Source of the DNA: Phycisphaeraceae bacterium
GTDB lineage: Bacteria > Planctomycetota > Phycisphaerae > Phycisphaerales > UBA1924
Direction: 5' to 3'
Length of the DNA stretch: 64,000 nt
Assembly: GCA_026126305.1 (NCBI GenBank)
Contig: JAHCJI010000009.1
Span: 1-64,000, forward strand
Below the pieces are notes generated by a model. It worked only from the letters and a program-made list of their open reading frames with translations. It had not been told where the DNA came from and made no database searches. This document shows positions 25,569-33,662 of the stretch, one piece after another (position 1 is the first letter of the stretch; every line of letters begins with the position of its first letter). The position numbers and the translations under genes were made by a program.

Positions 25569-26450
25569 GTGATCATCTCCCTCAACGGCCAGTACCTTCC
25601 CGCCGCCGACGCCCGCGTGAGCGTGTTCGATCGGGGCTTCCTCTTTGGCGACGGCGTGTACGAGGGCGTGCGCGTCTTCGAGCACGCCGTCATCTGCCCG
25701 GACCGCCACGTGGCCCGCATGGCCGCGGGGCTGGCCGAGGCCCGCATCCACTGGGACCCCCGGCAGCTGCCCGCCATCGCCCTGGAGCTGTGCCGCCGCA
25801 ACGGCCTGCCCGACGCCTTCATGTACGTGCAGGTGACCCGGGGCGTGCCCCCGCCGGGCGAGCCGGTCCGCAGCCGCACCATGCGCACCCAGGGCGAGCC
25901 GACGGTGCTTGCCTTCGTGACCGCCCAGCCGCCCCTGGCCCACTACACCACGCCCCCCACGACCCGGCTGGCCACCGTGCCCGACCGCCGCTGGGACCGC
26001 GGGCACCTCAAGAGCATCAGCCTGCTGGGCAACGTGCTGGCCGCCTCCGAGGCATTGGCCCAGGGCGCCACGGAAGTGGCCATGGTGCGCGGCGGCCTGC
26101 TGACCGAGGCCTGCGCCAGCAACATCATCATCGCCGTCGATGGCCACCTGGCCACCCCCTCGCTGGACAGCGCCCCGATCCTCGAGGGCGTCACCCGGGC
26201 CCGCTGCCTGGCGCTGGACCCCGCGATCGTCGAGCGGCCCGTGGGGGCCGAGGAACTGCTGCGGGCCAGCGAGATCCTCCTCGTGGGCACCACCAGCCTG
26301 GTGACCAGCGCCGTCGAGCTGGACGGCAAGCCCGTGGGCGACGGCACGCCCGGCCCCCACGCCCGGCGCCTGCTGGCCCTGATGATGGACGACTGCCGGG
26401 CCCAGGTGGCCGCCGCCCGGCGGGAGCCCGAGGCGGCCCTGGCCATTTAG
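25569..26450 (+). CDS. D-amino-acid aminotransferase-like (class IV PLP enzyme)
   Basis: A protein of 293 residues with GTG at 25569 as the likely start (ISLNGQYLPAADARVSVFDR aligns with family N-termini; a TTG at 25563 is alternative). Class IV signatures: DRGFLFGDGVYEG, the PLP lysine in HLKSISLLGN (K148) and LLTEACASNIIIAVDG. Dat makes D-glutamate from D-alanine and 2-oxoglutarate; branched-chain and aminodeoxychorismate enzymes share the fold. The stop directly abuts the start of murD, whose substrate is D-glutamate, which strongly favours the D-amino-acid role. Confidence 0.85.
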   Translation: MIISLNGQYLPAADARVSVFDRGFLFGDGVYEGVRVFEHAVICPDRHVARMAAGLAEARIHWDPRQLPAIALELCRRNGLPDAFMYVQVTRGVPPPGEPVRSRTMRTQGEPTVLAFVTAQPPLAHYTTPPTTRLATVPDRRWDRGHLKSISLLGNVLAASEALAQGATEVAMVRGGLLTEACASNIIIAVDGHLATPSLDSAPILEGVTRARCLALDPAIVERPVGAEELLRASEILLVGTTSLVTSAVELDGKPVGDGTPGPHARRLLALMMDDCRAQVAAARREPEAALAI

Positions 26451-27779
26451 GTGCTGCCCCGGGCGGGCCAGCGTGTGACGGTCATGGGCCTGGGCCGCTT
26501 CGGCGGCGGGCTGGGCGTGGCCCGCTGGCTTCACGCCCACGGGGCCCGCGTGCTGGTGACCGACCTGGCCGACGCGAGCGCCCTGGCCGGGCCCCTGGCG
26601 CAGCTGCCCCCGGGCGTGCGCACGCGGCTGGGCGGGCACGAGCGGCGCGACTTCGTCGACAGCGACCTGGTCGTGGCCAGCCCGGCCGTCGCCCGGCCCT
26701 GGGAGCACCCCTGCCTGCTGGCGGCGGCCGATGCGGGCGTGCCCATCACTACCGAGATCGGCCTGCTCGTGGCCACGCTGCCCGACCGCACGCGCGTCAT
26801 CGGCATCACCGGCACCGCCGGCAAGAGCACCACCAGCGCGATGGCCGCCGGGGCGCTCGGGGCCGCCGGCCAGCGCGTCCACCTGGGGGGCAACATCGGC
26901 GGCTCGCTGCTGGGGGCCGACATCGGCCCGGCTGACTTTGTCGTCCTGGAACTGTCCAGCTTCATGCTGCACTGGCTGGGCCGGCAACGCTGGTCGCCCG
27001 GGACGGCGGTGGTGACCAACCTCTCGCCAAACCACCTGGACTGGCACGGGACGATGGAGCACTACGAGCACAGCAAGCGGCACATCGCCCAGCACCAGCG
27101 GCCGGGCGACCTCCTGATGGGCGACCGCTGGCCCGAGCTGGTCTTCGCCACGCGCGTGGCGCCGTGCGACGACCTGCCGCCCCTGGCCCTGCCCGGCGGG
27201 CACAACCGCGCCAACGCGGCGATGGCCCTGGCCGCCGCCGCCGCCACGCTGGAGCGCCACGGCTTCGCCCGCGACCGGGGCGCGATGGCCGAAGCCGTCG
27301 CGGGCTTTGCCGGCCTGCCCCACCGCCTGCAACGCGTGGCCGAGCACGCGGGCGTGACGTTCTACAACGACAGCAAGTGCACGACGCCGCAGGCGGTGGT
27401 GCTGGCCGTCGATGCCATCGCCGACCGCACGCCTCGGGAGCGCATCCACCTCATCGCCGGCGGTGCGGACAAGGGCGTGGACCTGTCGGCCATCGCCGAG
27501 CTCTCGCGCACGGTCGCGCACGTCCATACCATCGGGGCGACCGGGCCGCGCCTCGTCGAGATGGCGCACGCGCTCGGCGGGAGGGCCACGCACCATGGCA
27601 CGCTCGAACCAGCCTTCCACGCCGCCGCCGATGGCTGCCCGCCCGGCGGGGCGGTGCTGCTCAGCCCGGGCTGCGCGTCGTGGGACCAGTTCCCCAACTA
27701 CGAGGCCCGCGGCGCGCTGTTTGTGGATTGCGTGCTTCGCCGGATCGCTGGCGGCGTGCCAGAGCAACCCGGGCGCTGA
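26451..27779 (+). CDS. murD: UDP-N-acetylmuramoyl-L-alanine:D-glutamate ligase
   Basis: A protein of 442 residues, typical MurD length. An N-terminal Rossmann domain (RVTVMGLGRFGGGLGVARWL), ATP loop at 120-127 (TGTAGKST), VVTNLSPNHLDWHGTMEHY, FYNDSKCTTPQAVVLAVDA and LLSPGCASWDQFPNYEARG are all diagnostic of MurD. It adds D-Glu to UDP-MurNAc-L-Ala in the cytoplasm. The GTG start follows the previous stop with no gap, so translation is probably coupled to the D-amino-acid aminotransferase. murD is usually in the dcw cluster; here it is separate, and mraZ lies about 18 kb away. Confidence 0.95.
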   Translation: MLPRAGQRVTVMGLGRFGGGLGVARWLHAHGARVLVTDLADASALAGPLAQLPPGVRTRLGGHERRDFVDSDLVVASPAVARPWEHPCLLAAADAGVPITTEIGLLVATLPDRTRVIGITGTAGKSTTSAMAAGALGAAGQRVHLGGNIGGSLLGADIGPADFVVLELSSFMLHWLGRQRWSPGTAVVTNLSPNHLDWHGTMEHYEHSKRHIAQHQRPGDLLMGDRWPELVFATRVAPCDDLPPLALPGGHNRANAAMALAAAAATLERHGFARDRGAMAEAVAGFAGLPHRLQRVAEHAGVTFYNDSKCTTPQAVVLAVDAIADRTPRERIHLIAGGADKGVDLSAIAELSRTVAHVHTIGATGPRLVEMAHALGGRATHHGTLEPAFHAAADGCPPGGAVLLSPGCASWDQFPNYEARGALFVDCVLRRIAGGVPEQPGR

Positions 27780-28515
27780 TCCACAGCCAACGACGCCCCC
27801 AGCCCCCGCGATCGCGCACGAAGTACCCCTCGCGGACGCCCCAGTTCCCAACGAGGAAGCGATGCCGAGCGGGGCCATCACGCTGGCCCCGGGCCTTCGC
27901 CTGCACCGCGACGAGGGCTGGATCGAGCTGGACGGGTTCGTGCCCATCGACGTGCGTGAGCAGGACCGCACGGGCTACACGCTCATCCGATACCTCGAGG
28001 CCATCGCCGTCACGCCCATGAGCGGCAAGGACCACGAGGCGCTCATCGTCACCAGCGTGCGGCCCAGCACCATCCACGCCGCCCTGCTGGCCCTGGGCCT
28101 GGAGCCGGGCCGGCCCGGGCAGATCACCTGGGATGGCCGCGTGGCGGTCGCGTTGCCCGCCGTGGGCGCGCCCGTCTCCGTCACCCTTCGCGAGGCCGAC
28201 GCCCCACCGCCGGGCACGCCTATCGAGGACTACATCATCCACGCCGACACGGGCGGGGCCTTCGACGCGTCGGCATTGGGCGAAGCGCCGGCGTGGGTCT
28301 TCGCCGGCTCGCTGCTAGAAGGTGGCGCGTACGCGGCCGACGCGCAGGGGCTGGTGGTGGGCCTGCACACTTTCGGCACCGAGATGGTGTCGCTGCGGCT
28401 TGCCATGAGCCCCGATTCGTTCATCGAAGAGCCTGTGTGGATCGCCCACCCCCAGCGCACGCCGCCCTTTGGCACCGACGTGGTGCTCCGCCTCACAGTG
28501 GGCATCAGGCCCTGA
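27721..28515 (+). CDS. YdjY-domain lipoprotein
   Basis: The domain from about nt 27880 on matches the planctomycete YdjY family: LAPGLRLHRDEGWIELDGFV, YLEAIAVTPMSGKDHEALIV, VRPSTIHAALLALGLEPG, then a carboxy-terminal beta-rich part. In front lies WIACFAGSLAACQSNPG with a lipobox (LAAC), but the best start, TTG at 27721, overlaps murD by 59 bp and gives an n-region without positive charge. The start is therefore uncertain and could lie further upstream in the murD overlap. Function of the family is unknown; an outer-envelope lipoprotein is likely. Confidence 0.72.
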   Translation: MWIACFAGSLAACQSNPGADPQPTTPPAPAIAHEVPLADAPVPNEEAMPSGAITLAPGLRLHRDEGWIELDGFVPIDVREQDRTGYTLIRYLEAIAVTPMSGKDHEALIVTSVRPSTIHAALLALGLEPGRPGQITWDGRVAVALPAVGAPVSVTLREADAPPPGTPIEDYIIHADTGGAFDASALGEAPAWVFAGSLLEGGAYAADAQGLVVGLHTFGTEMVSLRLAMSPDSFIEEPVWIAHPQRTPPFGTDVVLRLTVGIRP

Positions 28516-28524
28516 AGCGCCGGA

Positions 28525-29943
28525 TCAGCGCTGCCGGACGAGCACGGTCACCTCTTGCCTTTCGCCGCCGTCCTCGGGCACGACCAGGAACTTCGTGGCC
28601 CGACCCAGCGCGATGCGTGAGGTGGCGATGGCGTCGATGAAGGCCTCGTAGTCCTCGATCGGTATGCCGTCGATCGAAAGGATGCGCTGCCCCGTCGAGA
28701 GGCCCGCCAGCGAGGCCGGCGAATCCGGGCGGGCGCTGCGCACATAAACGCCACCCTCTCGGCCAAGCCGGATGTCCAGGCCCACCTGCCGCTGGAGCAT
28801 GCGCTCGGTGGGCCCGCCGATGGCGTTGATCGAGTCCAACTCGTCGAGCACCACCGTGGCCTCGAAGGGCTGCCCCTGGCGCCAGGCACGGACCTTGAGT
28901 TCCTGGCCCGGGCGTACGGTGTTGACCACCGCGCGCAACAGGTCCGGGCTTGAGACGCGCTGCCCGCCGATGCTCTCGATGATGTCGTTGGGTCGCAGGC
29001 CGGCCTGTTGCGCCGGGCCGCCATCGGTGATCTGCGCGATGGACACGCCCAGGCCTACGAACCGCTCGCCGTCCAGGATCGGCTGCCCGCGCCCGAACCC
29101 GCCGAAGGAGATGCCCAGCCGCCCTCGCGCCACGCGACCGGTCTCGATGATCTGGTCGGCGACGGACTCGATGGTGGGCAGGGGGATGGCAAAACTGATG
29201 CCCGCGCTCTGGCCCTCGTTGGGCGTGGCCTGGGCCTCGCTCGATCGGCCCGTGGCGATAGCCACGTTCATCCCGATCACACGACCCAGCACGTCTACCA
29301 GCGGCCCGCCCGAGTTGCCCGGGTTTACCGCCGCGTCGGTCTGGATGAAATTCGTGAACGTGCTGCCCGAGACGCCCGTGTTGGGGTCGCGACCAAGCCC
29401 GCTCACGATGCCCTCGCTCATCGAGAACTTGAAATTGAACGGCGAGCCGAACGCGAACACCCGGTCGCCCTGCTCGGGCATCTCGCCCGTGGCGCGGGGC
29501 AGCGGGACCAGGCCCAGCGTGTCCTCGGCCCGCAGCACCGCCACGTCGGTGTACACGTCCACGCCCACGACCCTGGCGTTCATCAACCGGCCGGTGTACA
29601 GCTGCACGCTCACACGGTCGGCCGGCCCCACCACGTGCGCGTTGGTGATGATGTGCCCCGAGTCGTCGTAGACCCAGCCCGAGCCAGCAGAGCCGGACAT
29701 GCCCATGCGGCTGGCCGACATGATGTGGACCACGCCGGGCTCGACCGAACGCGCCACGGCCCGATTGGCCCGGTTGATGCGCAGGAGGATGTCGTCCTGG
29801 AGCAATTCCTGCCTGGCAAGACGCACCTGCGCCTGCGACTGTTGGGCTTCGGTGCGTCGCAAGACCTCGGGCGCCGCCAGCAGCGCCGCCACGACCGTGA
29901 GCAGAACCACCGCGGCCGGACCAAGGGAGATGAATCGTCGCAT
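28525..29943 (-). CDS. HtrA/DegP-like serine protease with two PDZ regions
   Basis: A protein of 472 residues. N-terminal signal/anchor (AAVVLLTVVAALLAA), trypsin-like domain with catalytic triad H103 (TNAHVV), D133 (TDVAVL) and S211 (GNSGGP). Two PDZ segments follow (~300-350 VSIAQITDGGPAQQAGLRPNDIIESI, in two parts; ~400-440 VYVRSARPDSPASLAGL). Such proteases degrade or refold damaged envelope proteins. The gene converges on the YdjY gene with 9 bp between stops. The 99-bp gap to panB leaves room for its own promoter. Confidence 0.93.
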   Translation of the reverse strand: MRRFISLGPAAVVLLTVVAALLAAPEVLRRTEAQQSQAQVRLARQELLQDDILLRINRANRAVARSVEPGVVHIMSASRMGMSGSAGSGWVYDDSGHIITNAHVVGPADRVSVQLYTGRLMNARVVGVDVYTDVAVLRAEDTLGLVPLPRATGEMPEQGDRVFAFGSPFNFKFSMSEGIVSGLGRDPNTGVSGSTFTNFIQTDAAVNPGNSGGPLVDVLGRVIGMNVAIATGRSSEAQATPNEGQSAGISFAIPLPTIESVADQIIETGRVARGRLGISFGGFGRGQPILDGERFVGLGVSIAQITDGGPAQQAGLRPNDIIESIGGQRVSSPDLLRAVVNTVRPGQELKVRAWRQGQPFEATVVLDELDSINAIGGPTERMLQRQVGLDIRLGREGGVYVRSARPDSPASLAGLSTGQRILSIDGIPIEDYEAFIDAIATSRIALGRATKFLVVPEDGGERQEVTVLVRQR

Positions 29944-30042
29944 AGCTCACACGCCTCCGAACGGACCGCCAGGAAACGATCCGCTCTGTTCCCAGGGATG
30001 GCCCACGGGACGGACTCCGTCGCCCCGCAGTACCCGCAAGAA

Positions 30043-30882
30043 TCAGCCACCCCGCATGGTGAACGTCTTGCCACCGAAATCTCTTTCGGCCACCGAACGC
30101 ACCCATTGCATAGCCGCTTCGCGGATCACCGGCCCAAGGTTCGCCACGGGACGGGCCAAACCCGGAGTCTTGTCCAGGAGACCCATAACGTCGTGTAGCA
30201 CGACCACCTGCCCGTGGCAATTCGGACCCGCACCGATCCCGATCACCGGAACCCTCGCGCGCTCCACCATCGCATCGGCCACCTCGGTTGGCACCGCCTC
30301 GACCAGGAGCATCGCCGCCCCGGCCGACTCCAACGCGGCGGCATCGGCCAGGATCTTTTCGGCCTGTTCCCGCGTGCGTCCCTGGGCCTTGTACCCGCTG
30401 GTGAGCGCTACGTGCTGGGGCTTGCTGCCCACGTGGGCGCACACGGGGATGCCCGCCGAGGTCATGCGCTGCACCAAGGGGGCATAACTCGCGTCGGCCT
30501 CGAGTTTCACGATGTCGGCCTTGCCCTCGACCAGGAAGCGGCCGGCGTTTTCCAGCGCCTTGTCGGGGCTGGCCTGGTAACTCATAAAGGGCATGTCGCC
30601 CATGACCACCGTGTGGGGCGCGCCGCGCTTCACCGCCGCCGTCAATGCCAGTAGCACGTCCAGGGGCATATCGATGGTGCGGGGCAGTCCGAGAACAACC
30701 TCGGCCGCGGTATCACCCACCAGCAGCAGGTGGACGCCAGCCTGTTCGAGCAGCCGGGCGGTGCTGGCGTCGTAGCACGTCAGGCAGGCGAACGCTTCGC
30801 CCCGGGCGGCCATCGCACCCAGCGTGGCCAGGGTCACGGGTTTGCGAGAGGCGCCCTCGATGATCGAACCCACCGTGCTCAC
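30043..30882 (-). CDS. panB: 3-methyl-2-oxobutanoate hydroxymethyltransferase
   Basis: A protein of 279 residues from a GTG at 30882. PanB motifs: ACLTCYDASTARLLEQAG, LLLVGDTAAEVVLGL, VVMGDMPFMSYQ, KADIVKLEAD, PVCAHVGSKPQHV and VPVIGIGAGPNCHGQVVVLHD. It makes ketopantoate for CoA synthesis, using methylene-tetrahydrofolate and Mg. The GTG overlaps the nadE stop (GTGA at 30882-30879), so the two cofactor genes are translationally coupled. A longer frame to 31098 is antisense-like and rejected. Confidence 0.95.
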   Translation of the reverse strand: MSTVGSIIEGASRKPVTLATLGAMAARGEAFACLTCYDASTARLLEQAGVHLLLVGDTAAEVVLGLPRTIDMPLDVLLALTAAVKRGAPHTVVMGDMPFMSYQASPDKALENAGRFLVEGKADIVKLEADASYAPLVQRMTSAGIPVCAHVGSKPQHVALTSGYKAQGRTREQAEKILADAAALESAGAAMLLVEAVPTEVADAMVERARVPVIGIGAGPNCHGQVVVLHDVMGLLDKTPGLARPVANLGPVIREAAMQWVRSVAERDFGGKTFTMRGG

Positions 30883-32582
30883 GGGGACATGGTAGGGCCA
30901 TCGCCCCACCAGCCCTGCGCCAAGGGCATCCGCCGCCCCGGGCCGAAGGCCACCGGACGCACCTTCAGCGCCACGGCGTATTGAAAACGCTTGTACTCGT
31001 TCGCCGCAATAAGCCGGCAGATTCGCCGGACCAGCGCAACCTCCTGGCCCATGTGCCTTGCGATCTCGTCGACGCCCAGGCGCTCTTCGACGCGCCATCG
31101 CACGATCTCGTCGAGCACGTTGTAGGGCGGCAGGGTGTCGTCGTCGCGCTGCCCGGGCGCCAGCTCGGCGCTGGGGGGTTTCTCAATGGTGCCAGCCGGG
31201 ATCGGCGAAACATCGAACCCGAACGCGCCGGGCATCGCGTTCATCGCCCGAGCCAGCTCATAGACCCGCCCCTTGTACAGGTCGGCCAGCACGGCCAGCC
31301 CGCCGTTCATGTCGCCGTAGAGCGTGCAATAGCCCACGGCCAGTTCGCTCTTATTTCCGGTGGTCAGCACGAGCGCGCCAAGCCGGTTGCTCAGCGCCAT
31401 GATGGCCGTCCCGCGCAGGCGGCTCTGGAGGTTCTCCTGCGCGATGTCGGGCATCCGCTGACCCAGCGCCGCAAGGCCAAGTTCTCCAAATGCCGCGTCG
31501 AGCACGCCGCGGAAGCCTTCCATCGGCTCGCCGATGGGCAGCGTCAGCAGGCGCACGCCCAGGTTGTCGGCGAGCGTTTTCGCGTCGGCCAGCGCATGGT
31601 CCGAGGAGTAGGGCCCGGGCATCGCCACGCCGACGACGTTTTCCGCGCCCAGCGCCATGACCGCCAGCGCGGCGGTGACGGCCGAGTCGATGCCCCCGCT
31701 CAGCCCGATGAGCACGCGCTCGAACCCGGTTTTGCGCACGTAGTCGCGCACGCCCAGCGCGAGCGCCTCGCCAAGCGCCACATCGTCGCCAGCGGCTTCC
31801 AACGGGTCATGCACTGGGGCGGGCGCGCGGGCGAGATCCACGACCGTCATTGCGTTGCCAAAGCGTGGACCCGCGGCCCGCAGCGTGCCGGTGGGGTCGA
31901 ACGCCAGGGCGTGCCCGTCGAAGATCAGGTCGTCGTTGGCCCCGGCCTGGTTGACGCTGAGCACCCACGCGCCGTGCCGCCTGGCGTGCCCGCCCAGCAG
32001 CGCAAGGTGCCGGCGGTGCTTGCCCTCGACGAACGGGCTGGCCGAGGGCGACACGATCACGCCCGCGCCCGCGTCCACGAGCGCCGCCAGCGGGTCGGCT
32101 CGCCCCTCGTAGCGCCAGTGCTGGCCCGCGTCCTGGCCCGTCCACAGGTCTTCGCAGATGGCAAGGCCCACGCGATGGCCGGCGACATCCACCACGCAGG
32201 GCTCGTCGCCGGGCATGAAGTATCGGTCCTCGTCGAAAACGTCATACGTGGGCAACAGCCGCTTGGCGTACACACGCTCCACAGCCCCATCGCGAAGCAG
32301 CAACAGGGCGTTGCGAACCCTTGGCCCCATGCGCACGGGACAGCCCACGACGACCGCCGGCCCGCCGCGGCTCAAGCCTGCCAGCGATCGACCGGCGTGC
32401 TCGCACGCGTCGACGAAGCTCGGCTCGTGCAGCAGGTCTCGCGGTGGATAGCCGCAAATCGCCAACTCTGGGAGCACGACCAGGTCGGCATCGCTCGCCC
32501 CGCGCACGGCTTGTTCGAGAAGCCGGGTGTTGCCAGCGATGTCGCCGACGGTCGGGTTGATCGGTGCCAAAGCGATGCGCAT
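30879..32582 (-). CDS. nadE: Glutamine-dependent NAD+ synthetase
   Basis: A protein of 567 residues with an N-terminal nitrilase-type glutaminase (E39 in LVVLPELAICGYPPRDL, K107 in VYAKRLLPTYDVFDED, C143 in GLAICEDLW) and a C-terminal synthetase (VLIGLSGGIDSAVTAAL, ALVLTTGNKSELAVGYCTLY, YGDMNGGLAVLADLYKG). It amidates nicotinic acid adenine dinucleotide to NAD using glutamine. Both domains are intact. The upstream flippase-like gene ends 9 bp before the start, so nadE-panB may be the tail of the long minus-strand run from 36593. Confidence 0.96.
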   Translation of the reverse strand: MRIALAPINPTVGDIAGNTRLLEQAVRGASDADLVVLPELAICGYPPRDLLHEPSFVDACEHAGRSLAGLSRGGPAVVVGCPVRMGPRVRNALLLLRDGAVERVYAKRLLPTYDVFDEDRYFMPGDEPCVVDVAGHRVGLAICEDLWTGQDAGQHWRYEGRADPLAALVDAGAGVIVSPSASPFVEGKHRRHLALLGGHARRHGAWVLSVNQAGANDDLIFDGHALAFDPTGTLRAAGPRFGNAMTVVDLARAPAPVHDPLEAAGDDVALGEALALGVRDYVRKTGFERVLIGLSGGIDSAVTAALAVMALGAENVVGVAMPGPYSSDHALADAKTLADNLGVRLLTLPIGEPMEGFRGVLDAAFGELGLAALGQRMPDIAQENLQSRLRGTAIMALSNRLGALVLTTGNKSELAVGYCTLYGDMNGGLAVLADLYKGRVYELARAMNAMPGAFGFDVSPIPAGTIEKPPSAELAPGQRDDDTLPPYNVLDEIVRWRVEERLGVDEIARHMGQEVALVRRICRLIAANEYKRFQYAVALKVRPVAFGPGRRMPLAQGWWGDGPTMSP

Positions 32583-32591
32583 GGGTCGAGG

Positions 32592-33662
32592 CTACGCCCT
32601 CCCGGGCGGTCCCGTTCGCAGGAATCGGGCCCGCAGCACGCGGTCGAGCCGCAGCCAGGCGATGGCCAGTCCCGAAGCGGCGATGACCACGACCAGTTCG
32701 GCACCGGCCACGAGCAGCGCGATGGTGGCAAACCCACGGGCGTCGAGCCCCAGCAGCCCGGCGGTGCCCATCGCCGCCCCCTCGCGAAAGCCCAGCATGC
32801 CCACGGGCGAGAGGGCGCCGGCCAGGAAGTGTCCGCCGGCGATCAACAACCCGTCGTCGGCGTCGATCGGGTTGCCCACGAGTTCGCCCGCCACGACCCA
32901 TCGCCACGCCTGGCTTGTGAAGTCGATCATCCGAAACGCCACGACAAAGGCCACCCACCACCCGCTGGCCAGCATGTCGAGCCCCATGTGGACCTCGCGC
33001 ATCACCTGCGAGCGTGCCAGCCGAAGGGCGCGACGGCCACCAACGCGACCGATGAGCCGGCTCAATCGCCGGTGCCCGCGCTCGCCGCTCAACCGCCTGG
33101 CGATGACCACCAACGCCACCGAGAGCAGCACCATCAGCACCAACGCCGCGGGGATAGTGAACCCCCCCAGCACCCGTCGCATCGCGCCGGCGGCCAGCAG
33201 CGACGCGCTGGTGATGACCAGCGTCACCGTCACCGCGCCAAACCAGCCGAAGATCATCGCCATGGGCACCTTGTCGCGGCGGTTGTGGATGGCGATACGC
33301 GCCAGCAGCCCGATCTTGAAGGGCAGGTTCGCAAGGAACGTCGCCAGCGCGTTGGTCGCCACCACGTCCAACGGGCGCAGCCGCCGCACCGGCATCAACG
33401 CGCCCCAGAAGATCAGCCCGTTGGCCACCACGCCCACCACGCTCAGGCCAAGCAGCGCCGCCAGCGAGCCGGGCGGGGCGTCGGCGAGCTTCTCCAGAGA
33501 CTCGCGGTTGTCCTCGCTGAGCGCGAGCCGCACGCACCAGCCCAACAGCCCGATGCCAATCAGAAAGCCCATCACCTGGAATGCCAGGCGCAGGCCCGAC
33601 CGCGGCGGCGCGGGGTCGGGCGCTGGGGGTTGGGCTTGGATCTTCTCGTCGGCTTCAGCCAT
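32592..33662 (-). CDS. YbhN/LPG-synthase-type integral membrane protein
   Basis: A protein of 356 residues from the ATG at 33662 (8-bp overlap with the upstream stop). Six to eight hydrophobic helices are visible, beginning AFQVMGFLIGIGLLGWCVRL, with LFVVGxxxNxxxP-like features (GVVANGLIFWGALMPVRRL) and a late GALSPVGMLGFREGA loop. This resembles the lysylphosphatidylglycerol-synthase transmembrane / YbhN family that flips lipids or accompanies glycosyltransferases. The neighbouring GT-C enzyme supports a lipid-linked sugar role. Family call is moderate. Confidence 0.65.
   Translation of the reverse strand: MAEADEKIQAQPPAPDPAPPRSGLRLAFQVMGFLIGIGLLGWCVRLALSEDNRESLEKLADAPPGSLAALLGLSVVGVVANGLIFWGALMPVRRLRPLDVVATNALATFLANLPFKIGLLARIAIHNRRDKVPMAMIFGWFGAVTVTLVITSASLLAAGAMRRVLGGFTIPAALVLMVLLSVALVVIARRLSGERGHRRLSRLIGRVGGRRALRLARSQVMREVHMGLDMLASGWWVAFVVAFRMIDFTSQAWRWVVAGELVGNPIDADDGLLIAGGHFLAGALSPVGMLGFREGAAMGTAGLLGLDARGFATIALLVAGAELVVVIAASGLAIAWLRLDRVLRARFLRTGPPGRA

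Noticed and set aside
24726..27971. 1081-codon minus-strand frame opposite the FN3, dat and murD genes
   Set aside because: Shadow of the third-codon GC bias of the real genes; low-complexity Gly/Ala/His text and no start signal.
28505..30442. 645-codon minus-strand frame over the HtrA region
   Set aside because: Runs in another frame of the same strand as the protease, with Arg/Gly-rich nonsense; the HtrA frame has catalytic motifs.
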